Positions 41,171 to 51,030 are shown, counted from the stretch's first letter. The stretch is DNA of 64,000 nt from JAAYYM01 sp964638005 (GCA_964638005.1 CAZWXS010000001.1:62001-126000), one strand, 5' to 3'. Numbers and translations are program-made. Notes: generated by a model not told the origin, from the sequence alone.

Positions 41171-43957
41171 CTAATTCATATCTTGGAGCAGCTCCTGTAT
41201 CAGTTCCTTAACCTTATGATAATCAAACATTTCATAACTGGTCTTGATTCCCGCGATCTTATGATTGCACTCCTTGCCATAGTTGTGTGAAGCCAGTTCC
41301 TTCAGTAGTTCCTCGCACAACTTCAGATTGATCTGTTCAAGCGCCTCTTTCAGCTTTTGTACCTCTGCCAGCTTCAGTACTTCCTCCTTGCCCGACGGTT
41401 CAAGAGCATCATTCTCTCCGCCCGCTTCAAATGCTCCTCTTTCATATAGGTAAGCCTTGACTTCCTCTAACAGCGTCCTGAATTGTTCCAAAGCCGGCTG
41501 CAGATTTTGATTGATGTAATCCACATCGCCGCGTTTGCCTGCCATCTCAAGCGTCTTGAATACCGCTGAAATCCCCAAAGCGCCTACACTGGCAGAACTG
41601 CCCTTGACACTGTGCACATTGGTGGTAAAGAGAGAAATATCGCCACTCTCATAAATCTTCGGAATCTCTGCGAGCTTATCCTGTCCCTCTTTATAATATG
41701 TATTCAATATTGCAATATAGATTTCCTCACTGCCTCCGACCGTGGAGATTCCGACCGCAGGCTGCAGACTCAAATCTGCCACATCATCAGACGGAGTTTC
41801 TGTCTTCATCGGCTCGGAAGCTTCCTCCGATTTCGTCGAAATAATCATCAATTCCTCCGGCAGATACTTCCGCAGGAAACGCTCCAGATAATAAATCTTA
41901 ATCGGCTTGGCAATATAATCCTGAAATCCTTCCGAAATCAGATGTTCTCTGACTTCGCCTCCAAAATCGGCTGTCATACAGAGTACCGGCAGTTCTTTGT
42001 AATATGCGCCCGGAATCTTTCTAATATTATGCAGTGTCTCAATACCATTCATATCCGGCATGAATTGATCCAAGAGCACCATATGATACTTCTCTTTCTT
42101 CAACATATCTATGCACTCTTCACCGCTTTTGACTGTATCCGCTATGATCTTGAAATTTTCCAGAATGCCGGCGGCAATCTTCAGATTGACCATATTGTCA
42201 TCGACCACCAGAATTTTTGCCTTCGGAAACTCGACATTCTCTCTCTGTACCGGTGCCTGATAATTCTCCTGTACCCACTTATCATTGAAAACATCTCCGA
42301 GATTCAAGCATGACAACGGTCTGCGCAGCAGCTTACAGTTATTAAAATCGCAAAAGACATGTCTGTAATCCGTAATGACATATGTATAGTCCTCACATTC
42401 ATATTGTTCCAGCACATCCTTCAGATTCTGATATGCGCTGTCCGGTAAGAAGATATGACTGTACCGTCGCTCACTTACTTTATTTAGGAAAGCCGTATGG
42501 CTTGAAGCATATTCAGGTCTGATATTGAAATTATCATTTAGGATCTTCCATGCCTTCTCTTCCATATTGTTGGAAACATAGATCAGCACATGCCTGCTGT
42601 CGTCCTCCTTCAGCCTGACAATCGGAATGTCTTCCACGACAGCATTGGTAAATTCAAATTCAATCGACATACCGATTCCTACAATGCTGGATATCTTCAA
42701 TTCACCGCCCATCAGATGCAGCAGTTCCTTGCAGATGGATAATTCCAGTCCCATTCCTTTCATATTACTGCCCTGTCTGGAATCATATCTCTCATAAGCG
42801 CCGAAAATAGCATCGATATCCACCTGTGATAATCCCAGTCCCGTATCCGATACGCAGCAATGAAGCGTGACACTATGCTCCTTACTCAGGTATTCCTTCT
42901 TTACCTCCATAATGATACGGCCGTCATCAGAATATCGAAGTGCATTGAACAGCAATGACAGAAAGATCTGTTTGATACGAATATCGTCTCCGTACAGTAC
43001 GATTGGAATCGTCGGATCGATATTGACATGAAAATCTATGTTCTTGCCCTGCAATTCCACTGAAACGGTCTGCGTGACCTCATTCATAAGTTCATCAAAA
43101 CGATACTTGGTCGGTAATAACTCCAGTTTTCCGGAATCCAGTTTGGAATAAGTCAATATATTATTGATGATGTTCAGCAGCTCGGAGGATGCCTCTTTTA
43201 CCACTTCTGTCTCCTCACGCGCGCCATCGCTCAATTCCTCTTTCAGAATCAAATCCGTCATTCCGATAATTGCATTCATCGGCGTCCTGATCTCATGTGT
43301 CATATTTGCAAGAAATTTACTTTTTGCCTGTCTGGCATGCTCAACCTCAGATTTGGATTTGGCAATATTATTTCTTGTATTCCGATGTATCCATGACTGA
43401 TATCCGATTACAAACACCGTTACAAATGATGCATCCACAAAAAAGTATGCGATGCTTATATATAAACTCACTCTTCCCTCAGGATATATGACCGATTCCG
43501 GATGCAGATAACTGTAAATGATAATGAACCCATACCAGATAATCTCAATCGCCAGCATGTTAACCAACCATTTGCCGTCCATCAGGAAACAGGTAATGAT
43601 GATCCCCTCTACAAACAGCAATGGAATACCGCTGTATATGCCTCCCTCACTAAAAAAACAGATTGGAAAAATAAAGAAGTTCAACAATATACACAACAAA
43701 TAAGATGCCTTTTTCAACGAATAGTACTTGTGTGCCAGATACCATATTCCAAGCATTAACGCTGACTCAATCAATACAAACATGAGTAGTTCATAATCCT
43801 GCCCGGTGCAGAACAATATGATGCTCATAGTAACAGAAGTCGGCAGCAAATATAGCACGACCAAATCAAATTGCTTTGCCCGCATCGGTACAGAATCGCT
43901 CAGAAAGTAATGCAGCAACCTGTCTATTAACTTTTTACCGTTCTCTCTTTTGGACAT
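41171..43957 (-). CDS. Hybrid histidine kinase with pseudo-receiver, receiver and Hpt domain
   Basis: 928 residues. Five to six membrane helices (about 20-205), HisKA with FLANMTHEIRTPMNA (phospho-His), HATPase with LFNALRYS (N box), DTGLGLS and GMGLEL (G boxes), a receiver-like domain without the acceptor Asp (about 455-565, HVLIYVSNNMEEKAWK...HIFLPDS), a true receiver (about 570-695; ILVVDDN, acceptor in MVLLDQFMPD, Lys in DYIAKP), then an Hpt domain (about 735-830) with NVHSVKGSSASVG. C-terminal tail of about 100 residues is acidic and helical. Paralogue of the kinase next to it. The Hpt could pass phosphate to the neighbouring REC-HD-GYP protein (inference). Confidence 0.9.
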   Translation of the reverse strand: MSKRENGKKLIDRLLHYFLSDSVPMRAKQFDLVVLYLLPTSVTMSIILFCTGQDYELLMFVLIESALMLGIWYLAHKYYSLKKASYLLCILLNFFIFPICFFSEGGIYSGIPLLFVEGIIITCFLMDGKWLVNMLAIEIIWYGFIIIYSYLHPESVIYPEGRVSLYISIAYFFVDASFVTVFVIGYQSWIHRNTRNNIAKSKSEVEHARQAKSKFLANMTHEIRTPMNAIIGMTDLILKEELSDGAREETEVVKEASSELLNIINNILTYSKLDSGKLELLPTKYRFDELMNEVTQTVSVELQGKNIDFHVNIDPTIPIVLYGDDIRIKQIFLSLLFNALRYSDDGRIIMEVKKEYLSKEHSVTLHCCVSDTGLGLSQVDIDAIFGAYERYDSRQGSNMKGMGLELSICKELLHLMGGELKISSIVGIGMSIEFEFTNAVVEDIPIVRLKEDDSRHVLIYVSNNMEEKAWKILNDNFNIRPEYASSHTAFLNKVSERRYSHIFLPDSAYQNLKDVLEQYECEDYTYVITDYRHVFCDFNNCKLLRRPLSCLNLGDVFNDKWVQENYQAPVQRENVEFPKAKILVVDDNMVNLKIAAGILENFKIIADTVKSGEECIDMLKKEKYHMVLLDQFMPDMNGIETLHNIRKIPGAYYKELPVLCMTADFGGEVREHLISEGFQDYIAKPIKIYYLERFLRKYLPEELMIISTKSEEASEPMKTETPSDDVADLSLQPAVGISTVGGSEEIYIAILNTYYKEGQDKLAEIPKIYESGDISLFTTNVHSVKGSSASVGALGISAVFKTLEMAGKRGDVDYINQNLQPALEQFRTLLEEVKAYLYERGAFEAGGENDALEPSGKEEVLKLAEVQKLKEALEQINLKLCEELLKELASHNYGKECNHKIAGIKTSYEMFDYHKVKELIQELLQDMN

Positions 43958-43984
43958 CTCTCAATCCTCAATCAAACCATCTGT

Positions 43985-46081
43985 TCAATTTCTTCCCACA
44001 ACCAGATTTTTGGGCAGATGTATACGCAGTGCACGCTCCATACGGTCTGTCTCTATCGGCTTTGAAATATAATCATCAAACCCGGCTTCCATGAACATCT
44101 CTCTTGCGCCGCTGACTACATTGGCTGTCAAGGCAATCACGCGAATATTCTTGATTTCCTCGCGATCCATCTCCTTGATTTTCATCAGCGTATCTATCCC
44201 ATCCATTTCCGGCATCATGTAATCCAAAAAGATCAAATCCACCGGTTCGGTTGCTACTACGTTCAGACACTCGGCACCGCTGTTTGCCATGATGACATTT
44301 GCCTCATACTTCTTCAGCAGTCCGCTTACAACATTCAGATTCGTGATATTATCATCTACAACCAGTATATGTGCATCCGGACATACAAAACCGCCCTTCT
44401 TGATAACCTCTCTCACCGCTTTATTCTTTTCGTTTGAAAATACTGCAGCTACATTGATACAGTGAAGCGGACGAATCAATATACAGCCGAACTTATCGAT
44501 TGTAGGCATTTGATTTACATTTGAAATCACTGCCAGACACTCGGATGTCAACTGTTTGTTTAATATTTTATGCACCTCTTCATATCGATTCTGGGCAATA
44601 AAAATGTGCGTATATTTTCCTTCAACCAGAAGATTTTCAAACATGACTTTATTCTGCGCATACTGCGCATGGTATCCCATCCTCTGGAAAATATCCGTCA
44701 GTACGGTCTGGAACGTTTCGTTCTCTTCAAAGACAAGAATACTGGGCTGACTGATGTTCTCCAGATGTACGATTGGAATATCTGCCATCAATGTCTGCGG
44801 AACATCAAATGAAAATGTACTTCCCACACGATATTTACTCTGCGCAGTAATCTTACCGCCCATTCTTTCCACTATCTCCTGTGAAATCGCAAGTCCAAGC
44901 CCCGTCCCCTCAATCTTTCGATTCTCGGCAGCACCTTCCTCCAAACGTTGATAGCTGGAGAACAGCTGAGACAGATTCTCTTCCTTGATGCCGATTCCCG
45001 TATCTGCCACATCAGCCTTTAATAATATCTTATCTTCACCGATTCTTTCATATGTAACGCGTAATATAATGCTTCCGAATTTCGTGTACTTCACCGCATT
45101 ATTCAACAGATTGATAAATACCTGCCGCAGTCTGGCACCGTCTCCGTATAACAGATAAGGAATATCCATATCAATATCGACAAAAAACTCTACTTCTGAT
45201 TCCATCAGTCTGACCGACATCATATTGACAATATCCGAAAGCACCTCTGTAATATCATATTCCGTATTAAATATTTTTATATTTCCTGTTTCATTCTTGG
45301 TCAGATCGAGCATGTCATCCGTGATCGTCAAGAGTGCATTACAGGAATTCAAAATGCTGTAGACATTATCACGAACATGCTCATTGATATCATAATCCAA
45401 CAGCAGCTCCGTAGTTCCGAGAATCGCATTCATCGGTGTCCTGATTTCATGTGACATATTGATCAGGAACATATCTTTTGCAATATAGGCATCCATTGCC
45501 TCCAAATGTGCCGTCTCTGCATTCTTCTGTTCCTGTTTAAAAAGTGTCAGCTTATATTTGATCTCCAAGCCTGCAAAAAGTCCCGCAAATACAATTCCGA
45601 TCACAACAGCAATGCAGTCCTTCAATGAATTGACTCCGACATTCAATCCGAAATGACCATATCCATACCAGAACATACACAGATGCCATATGACCTCTCC
45701 TGCCACGAGAAAGAAGCCGAGCCGTCCGTGAATCAGCAGAATGGTATAAACAATTCCCAGTATGCAGTAAACCGGAATACAGCAGACCAGTGAATCATAG
45801 CAGAAATAGATACAGGGAAGCAGAATGAAATTGAGAACAATAGACATAACAACAGAACAGGAGGTAAACCTGCCTGTCCTGTTTGCTTCAAAAAGTGTTA
45901 TGATGCCAAGTGCCAACGTCCCGATCAACACCAATGCAGCTCTGGTCTGCGGCATAAATATCAGGGAAAGAAAAATCGTTAGAATCAACCCTGAATTGAT
46001 AATGACATGATTGGTATTGAACACACGCACTTCCATCGGAAGATCTGTGCCAAAATATCTCTCTCTGATCGATCTGTACAT
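43985..46081 (-). CDS. Hybrid histidine kinase with pseudo-receiver and receiver
   Basis: 698 residues from ATG 46081 (AGGAG at eight bases; an ATG two codons earlier is too close). Six-helix membrane part (about 25-180), HisKA with FLINMSHEIRTPMNA, HATPase with INLLNNAVKYT, DTGIGI and GTGLGLA, a receiver-like domain without an acceptor Asp (about 440-545, SILVFEENETFQ...HIFIAQN), then a true receiver (about 570-690; ILVVDDN, acceptor in LIFLDYMMPE, Lys in DYISKP). No Hpt. The same order as in its neighbour minus the Hpt suggests tandem duplication. It has no extracytoplasmic sensor domain of size, so sensing is likely in the membrane. Confidence 0.9.
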   Translation of the reverse strand: MYRSIRERYFGTDLPMEVRVFNTNHVIINSGLILTIFLSLIFMPQTRAALVLIGTLALGIITLFEANRTGRFTSCSVVMSIVLNFILLPCIYFCYDSLVCCIPVYCILGIVYTILLIHGRLGFFLVAGEVIWHLCMFWYGYGHFGLNVGVNSLKDCIAVVIGIVFAGLFAGLEIKYKLTLFKQEQKNAETAHLEAMDAYIAKDMFLINMSHEIRTPMNAILGTTELLLDYDINEHVRDNVYSILNSCNALLTITDDMLDLTKNETGNIKIFNTEYDITEVLSDIVNMMSVRLMESEVEFFVDIDMDIPYLLYGDGARLRQVFINLLNNAVKYTKFGSIILRVTYERIGEDKILLKADVADTGIGIKEENLSQLFSSYQRLEEGAAENRKIEGTGLGLAISQEIVERMGGKITAQSKYRVGSTFSFDVPQTLMADIPIVHLENISQPSILVFEENETFQTVLTDIFQRMGYHAQYAQNKVMFENLLVEGKYTHIFIAQNRYEEVHKILNKQLTSECLAVISNVNQMPTIDKFGCILIRPLHCINVAAVFSNEKNKAVREVIKKGGFVCPDAHILVVDDNITNLNVVSGLLKKYEANVIMANSGAECLNVVATEPVDLIFLDYMMPEMDGIDTLMKIKEMDREEIKNIRVIALTANVVSGAREMFMEAGFDDYISKPIETDRMERALRIHLPKNLVVGRN

Positions 46082-46095
46082 ATGCATTACTCCTG

Positions 46096-47157
46096 TTATG
46101 TCAGCGATGCTCTTTCAATGTCTTTCTCTACGGCTAAGAATAATTCCACCAAATCAGGATCAAAATAAGTTCCGCTCCACAGTCGTATCCTGTTGATTGC
46201 CTCTTCATGCGTCAACGGTTTTCTGCCGTCATTCTTCGTCCGAAACTCATCATAGCTGTTAACAATTGCAAGTATACGAGCTTCCTCAGGTATATCCGTC
46301 GTAAGCTTCTTGTCCGGATACCCCTTTCCATCCCATCTCTCATGGTGAAAACGACACATATTATATGCATAATTCAAAAAACTGTTCTGGGATATGACCG
46401 CAATGACTTTCTGTATCGCCTCCGCACCCAGCAGCGTATGGCTCTTCAATTCCTCCACCTCTTGGAGGCTCAAATCCGCGACGTTGGTGAGCAAGCCGCG
46501 GTCGGAAATGCTGATCTTTCCGATATCGTGTATTTTGGAAGCAAATATGAAGCCCTCCACATCCTCTGCGTATATACTGAATTTCCCGCTTTTGATAACC
46601 TCGCGCAGGAATACATCCATGTACTTTTCAACTCTTCTGGCATGAAACCCTGCCGTCATATCCCTTTTCTCCATCAGGTCAATGAACATCTCTACGATCG
46701 CATACTGCAACTCGACGATATTATGTGTCTTTTCTTTTAGAGTCTGTGACAGGGTATTATTATAATTTTTAAGACGTCGCTCACTCTCAAGCAAACGTAT
46801 ATGTATATCCAGCCGCTTCTGAAGGAGTGCAGTCGTATACGGCTTTCTGATGTAATCGATCGCTCCTAAAAAATATCCCTCAACCTCTGTCGTCTCATCA
46901 TCCTGTGCAGTCAGAAAGATAACAGGTATATTGGCAAGTTTATTGTTGTTCTTCATCTCACTGATGACATAAAACCCGTTTACATTCGGCATATCTACGT
47001 CCAACAGCAGCAGATCCGGAGGCTCCGGCATATCACGTAAGAACTCAAGTGCCATCTCACCGGAATTGACGGGAACGATCTCATACAATTCTTCAAGTGC
47101 TTTCTTGGCCATAATCAAATTCGTCATATTGTCGTCAACAATCATTACTTTATGCAC
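46096..47157 (-). CDS. Response regulator with HD-GYP domain
   Basis: 353 residues: receiver (1-120) with D8/D9, acceptor D53 in LLLLDVDMP and K105 in DYIRKP; a coiled linker (120-155); HD-GYP domain with H172, H210-D211 in KIHDIGK, HHE at 271-273 and GYP at 279-281. All expected metal ligands are visible, so cyclic-di-GMP hydrolysis is plausible by family knowledge. First gene of the three-gene unit with the two kinases (8- and 27-base gaps), with its own promoter at 47196-47224 and AGGAGGCGGG before the ATG. Confidence 0.92.
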   Translation of the reverse strand: MHKVMIVDDNMTNLIMAKKALEELYEIVPVNSGEMALEFLRDMPEPPDLLLLDVDMPNVNGFYVISEMKNNNKLANIPVIFLTAQDDETTEVEGYFLGAIDYIRKPYTTALLQKRLDIHIRLLESERRLKNYNNTLSQTLKEKTHNIVELQYAIVEMFIDLMEKRDMTAGFHARRVEKYMDVFLREVIKSGKFSIYAEDVEGFIFASKIHDIGKISISDRGLLTNVADLSLQEVEELKSHTLLGAEAIQKVIAVISQNSFLNYAYNMCRFHHERWDGKGYPDKKLTTDIPEEARILAIVNSYDEFRTKNDGRKPLTHEEAINRIRLWSGTYFDPDLVELFLAVEKDIERASLT

Positions 47158-47195
47158 TGTTCCCGCCTCCTGTATGTCAAAATATTCATATAATC

Positions 47196-47224
47196 AGTAT
47201 AGCTCATTCAAATGCTATTTTCAA
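47196..47224 (-). promoter_or_regulatory. Promoter for the REC-HD-GYP / hybrid kinase unit
   Basis: Minus strand: -35 TTGAAA (47224-47219), 17-base spacer, -10 TATACT (47201-47196). Leader of about 35 bases holding AGGAGG. Confidence 0.7.
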
Positions 47225-47254
47225 TTCTATTTTATGTTTCTCTTAATATCTCTG

Positions 47255-48463
47255 CTACCTCGAAACCATCAGATGGCTCATTGCCTGATTAAGGCCGTCC
47301 ACCGTCAGCTTGTACATTTTGAATTCATGCTTCAGGACTGTCTCTGCCTCTCTCCACGGAGCATCCCCCGGTGCCATTTTCGGATTCAGCCAGACAATCT
47401 TCTTATACTTCTTTTTGAGCAGCATCAGCCATTCATAGCCGGACAGGCCTCCGTTCGGCCCCCTGTAATTGCCTGAGCTGGAATACAGTTCCTCCGGTGC
47501 CATCGCTGCATCACCTACAATGATGACTTTATAATCAGAACCAAGATTTTTGAACAGCCATTCCGTATCCGTCCAGTCCCCGTTCTCACACTCCGGTGTA
47601 TTATAAACCTTGGAATACAGGCAATTGTGTATATAATAGGTTTTAACATCTTTATAATGATTGGATTTGTGCACGGATTGAAACAGTTCATTCAACAGAT
47701 TGCTGTAAGGAATCATCGTACCGCCGGAATCCATGAGCAGCAGCAACTTCACCGCATTCTTTCTCGGACGGTCAAATACGATCTGCAGACAGCCTCCGTT
47801 ATTGCAGGTCTTATCTATGGTCTGGTCAATATCCAGCTCCGTCTTGGGTATATCCAGTCGTGTAGAAAACTGACGCAGACGTCTGAGTGCCGTCTGAAAC
47901 TGTCTGTTGTCCAGCAGCTTATCATTTCTGAAATCCCTGAACTTGCGCTCTCCGATGACCTGAAATGCCGACTGGTATCCTGTCGTACCGCCTATTCGTA
48001 CACCGCCGAGATGCCCTCCGAGATTGCCGAAGGAAGACTTTCCCATCGTCCCGATCCACTGGCTTCCGCCGTTATGCTCCTCGTTCTGTTCCTTCAACCG
48101 TTCATGATACTTCTTAAGCACCTCTTCTTTATCCAGATCGATCCGCAGGGCTTCCCCCTCCAGTTCGTATCTGGCAAGTTCCTTCTGCAGTTCTGCGAAA
48201 TCCGGCTTGTCCAGCCATTTCAAGAACTTATCGATGTCATCCTCTTCATCCATCTTGATGCCCTTGAAATATTCCTCAAAAATCCCGTCAAATTTATCAT
48301 AATCCGCTTCACTCTTCACTAAAATCATACGCGCAACATAATAGAACTCTGTAAAACTGGAATTACAAAGTCCTTGATCTAATGCATTCATAAGTGTCAG
48401 CCATTCACTAAGCGAGACATCAAATCCCTTGCCTCGCATAAAGTAAAAAAAGTCACTGAACAT
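47255..48463 (-). CDS. VWA-domain protein, CoxE-like (MoxR partner)
   Basis: 402 residues, soluble. N-terminal half with MRGKGFDVSLSEWLTLMNAL and a helical charged region; C-terminal half a von Willebrand A-like fold whose metal site reads DSGGTM in place of DxSxS, then IVGDAAMAPEELYSS and GLSGYEWL. Pairs with the MoxR ATPase 29 bases upstream; such pairs act as chaperone-like systems that activate or insert metals in partner complexes. No candidate client is in the operon. The altered metal motif keeps Asp and Thr and may still bind. Confidence 0.87.
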   Translation of the reverse strand: MFSDFFYFMRGKGFDVSLSEWLTLMNALDQGLCNSSFTEFYYVARMILVKSEADYDKFDGIFEEYFKGIKMDEEDDIDKFLKWLDKPDFAELQKELARYELEGEALRIDLDKEEVLKKYHERLKEQNEEHNGGSQWIGTMGKSSFGNLGGHLGGVRIGGTTGYQSAFQVIGERKFRDFRNDKLLDNRQFQTALRRLRQFSTRLDIPKTELDIDQTIDKTCNNGGCLQIVFDRPRKNAVKLLLLMDSGGTMIPYSNLLNELFQSVHKSNHYKDVKTYYIHNCLYSKVYNTPECENGDWTDTEWLFKNLGSDYKVIIVGDAAMAPEELYSSSGNYRGPNGGLSGYEWLMLLKKKYKKIVWLNPKMAPGDAPWREAETVLKHEFKMYKLTVDGLNQAMSHLMVSR

Positions 48464-48492
48464 ATTATTCTCCCATATTATAAACAGTCAAA

Positions 48493-49311
48493 TCAAACGC
48501 GGTGTTTCAAAGTCTCCAGATCCTCATCCTTCTTAACAATAACGCCCACAAACGGCAATTCCTTTTGAATTGTCTCGGCATCGATTCCGCCCAACTGCAG
48601 TGCACGTATCCAGTCAATCAACTCAGATGTACTCGGTTTCTTACGAATATCTCTGATTTCTCTGATTTCATAAAAGGTTTCCATCGCATACTTGAGGACA
48701 TTCTCATCCACATGTTCAAAATGTGTCTTTACGATTTCTTCCATAAGCGGCTTGTCCGGAAAGTCAATGTAATGGAAAATACAGCGGCGCAAAAACGCAT
48801 CCGGCAATTCCTTCTCTGCATTAGAAGTGATGATTACAATCGGTCGCTGCTTTGCCGTAATCGTCTCTTTGGTCTCATGAATATAGAACTCCATCTGATC
48901 CAGTTCCCATAACAGATCGTTCGGAAATTCCAAATCAGCTTTATCAATCTCATCAATCAGCAGTACCACCTGCTCGTCTGCAGAAAATGCTTCTCCAAGC
49001 TTTCCGAGCTTAATATATCTTGCAATATCATCTACGCCTTCTTCACCGAACTGACCGTCATACAGTCTCTGGATGGTATCATACACATACAGTCCTTCCT
49101 GCGCTTTGGTCGTTGATTTGATATTCCAGATGATCAGCTTTTTACCAAGAGAGTCGGCAATCGCCTGTGCAAGCATCGTCTTGCCGGTTCCCGGCTCGCC
49201 CTTAATCAGCAACGGCTTTTCTAACGCAATCGCGACATTGACCGCTGTCATCAGTTCCTTTGATGCCACATAAGCACCTGTACTCTTGAATTCTTCACTC
49301 TGCATACTCAT
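48493..49311 (-). CDS. MoxR-family AAA+ ATPase
   Basis: 272 residues from ATG 49311 (GGAGGATCAAAT just before); an earlier in-frame start at 49332 lies inside gpsA and lacks a site. Walker A GEPGTGKTM, Walker B VLLIDEID, sensor 1 IITSNAEKELPDAF, Arg finger FLRRCIF. Normal size for the family. Coupled with the VWA protein. It begins 14 bases after the gpsA stop, so it probably belongs to the same transcript as der-plsY-gpsA. Confidence 0.93.
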   Translation of the reverse strand: MSMQSEEFKSTGAYVASKELMTAVNVAIALEKPLLIKGEPGTGKTMLAQAIADSLGKKLIIWNIKSTTKAQEGLYVYDTIQRLYDGQFGEEGVDDIARYIKLGKLGEAFSADEQVVLLIDEIDKADLEFPNDLLWELDQMEFYIHETKETITAKQRPIVIITSNAEKELPDAFLRRCIFHYIDFPDKPLMEEIVKTHFEHVDENVLKYAMETFYEIREIRDIRKKPSTSELIDWIRALQLGGIDAETIQKELPFVGVIVKKDEDLETLKHRV

Positions 49312-49325
49312 ATTTGATCCTCCAA

Positions 49326-50333
49326 TTACCACTCCATCTCAGGATGTTCCAGTTTTCTGTCTCTGATCATCAGATCTCTGACCGCTTCATCTGCTGCTTT
49401 GCCCTCGAACAGTACAAGATTGACCTGCTCAATGATCGGCATTTCCACATGATATTTCTTGGATAGTTCCACTGCCGCCTTGGCAGAGTAAACACCCTCC
49501 ACTACCATCTTCACTTCGTCCATTGCTTCCTGCATGGATTTCCCTTGACCGATTAAAATGCCGGCTCTTCTGTTTCTGGAATGCATACTGGCACACGTCA
49601 CGATCAGATCGCCGATACCGGTCAGCCCATAGAAAGTTTCTGCTTTTCCGCCCATGGCAATTCCCAGTCGCGTAATCTCACTGATGCCACGCGTGATAAG
49701 GGCGGCCTTTGTATTATCTCCGTAACCCAGTCCGTCAGCGATCCCCGCTGCAAGTGCTACGACGTTTTTCAATGCTCCGCCAAGTTCTATTCCCAGCATA
49801 TCACTGCTCGTATAGACCCGGAACACTTCGTTCATAAATGTATTCTGTAAGAATTCTGCCGTTTTCCGATCCTTCGCCCCAACCACACAAGTTGTAGGAA
49901 GCCCCTTTCCAACCTCTTCGGCATGAGACGGGCCCGACAATACAGCTACATTTGCCTGCGGAACCTCTTCATGAATAATCTGGCTCAAGGTCATAAGTGT
50001 TCCCTCTTCGACTCCTTTCGCCACATCTACGATGATCTGCCCGTCGGTTACCACTTCCTTAAGCAGATGTGCCGTACTTCTCGTAAACGGAGAAGGAACC
50101 GCAAGTACCAACAGCTCCTTTCCTGCTACTGCCTCTTGCAGATTCGTAGTAAATATCATATCCTCCGGCAGCTGCACGCCCGGCAGTTTATCCTTATGTT
50201 CATGCTCCCGATTCAACATCTCTATTTCTGCTTCCACAATCGACCATACCGTAACCTCATGTCCGTTTTTGTGTAACAACAGAGAAAGTGCAGTCCCCCA
50301 GCTTCCTGCACCTATCACACTTACTTTACTCAT
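49326..50333 (-). CDS. gpsA: Glycerol-3-phosphate dehydrogenase [NAD(P)+]
   Basis: Makes sn-glycerol-3-phosphate for phospholipids. 335 residues from the ATG at 50333 (MSKVSVIGAGSWGTAL, the NAD Rossmann start; AGAAGG before it). A longer frame to 50432 only reads through plsY. Catalytic Lys in GGALKNVVALAAG and NTKAAL; GPSHAEEV is typical. Overlaps the plsY end by 8 bases, so it is translated after plsY: precursor supply and acyl transfer in one operon. Confidence 0.96.
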   Translation of the reverse strand: MSKVSVIGAGSWGTALSLLLHKNGHEVTVWSIVEAEIEMLNREHEHKDKLPGVQLPEDMIFTTNLQEAVAGKELLVLAVPSPFTRSTAHLLKEVVTDGQIIVDVAKGVEEGTLMTLSQIIHEEVPQANVAVLSGPSHAEEVGKGLPTTCVVGAKDRKTAEFLQNTFMNEVFRVYTSSDMLGIELGGALKNVVALAAGIADGLGYGDNTKAALITRGISEITRLGIAMGGKAETFYGLTGIGDLIVTCASMHSRNRRAGILIGQGKSMQEAMDEVKMVVEGVYSAKAAVELSKKYHVEMPIIEQVNLVLFEGKAADEAVRDLMIRDRKLEHPEMEW

Positions 50334-51030
50334 CCTTCTGTTCTCCTTCCGGCTCCCGATCCGACATTTGCTGTGCCTTCTGTTCTTCCTGTTTTTTCTT
50401 GGACAGATACGTCTTGCGCTCAGTTCCTGCAAGGAGTCTCTTGATATTTTCTTTGTGCTTCCAATATGCCATAACGGTCATCAGGAATACCACTATGTAC
50501 ATCTCGTTCAGATAAGGCTGTGTCATTCCGAAATGCCCTGCCTGTCCCAAGATCACTACCTCTATCATAAAGCCTGCATATACCAGCAAAGATCCGAGCG
50601 ATACATAATGCGTAATCAAAAAAGCGCCAAAAAAGGCAATCAAACCGAGCCCGGTACACAGCGCATCAAACGCAATGATCATACCGCCTGTTGCCGCAAT
50701 TCCTTTGCCTCCGTGAAACTTCATAAAAAACGGAAAATTATGTCCCACTACAACTCCCGCTCCTGTATAGATTTCCAAAAGTGGCAGAAAATCCGCACAG
50801 GTATTTCCAAAGATCAGTCTGATCAATACAATCGCAAGGATACACTTCAATGCATCTCCTGCGAATACGATCAAACCCGCCTTGGTTCCGAGCGTCCGCA
50901 GTACGTTGGTCGTTCCCGCATTCTTGCTCCCTGTCGTTCTGATATCAATTCCATTCATCTTTCCGATAAAATAACCTGTTTGAAACAATCCGAATACATA
51001 GCCTAATACAAGGCATATAACACGCTCCAT
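50326..51030 (-). CDS. plsY: Acyl-phosphate:glycerol-3-phosphate acyltransferase
   Basis: Membrane enzyme adding the first acyl chain to glycerol-3-phosphate from acyl-phosphate. 234 residues with five predicted helices and the three PlsY motifs: SKNAGTTNVLRTLG, VGHNFPFFMKFHGGKGIA and a third near LGQAGHFG. The C-terminal 35 residues are extended, highly charged and Gln/Glu rich (KKKQEEQKAQQ), beyond the usual family end. Starts 5 bases after the der stop. Confidence 0.95.
   Translation of the reverse strand: MERVICLVLGYVFGLFQTGYFIGKMNGIDIRTTGSKNAGTTNVLRTLGTKAGLIVFAGDALKCILAIVLIRLIFGNTCADFLPLLEIYTGAGVVVGHNFPFFMKFHGGKGIAATGGMIIAFDALCTGLGLIAFFGAFLITHYVSLGSLLVYAGFMIEVVILGQAGHFGMTQPYLNEMYIVVFLMTVMAYWKHKENIKRLLAGTERKTYLSKKKQEEQKAQQMSDREPEGEQKDE

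Noticed and set aside
41612..42313. 233-codon frame antisense to the hybrid kinase
   Set aside because: No initiation signal and overlaps the conserved receiver and Hpt coding region.
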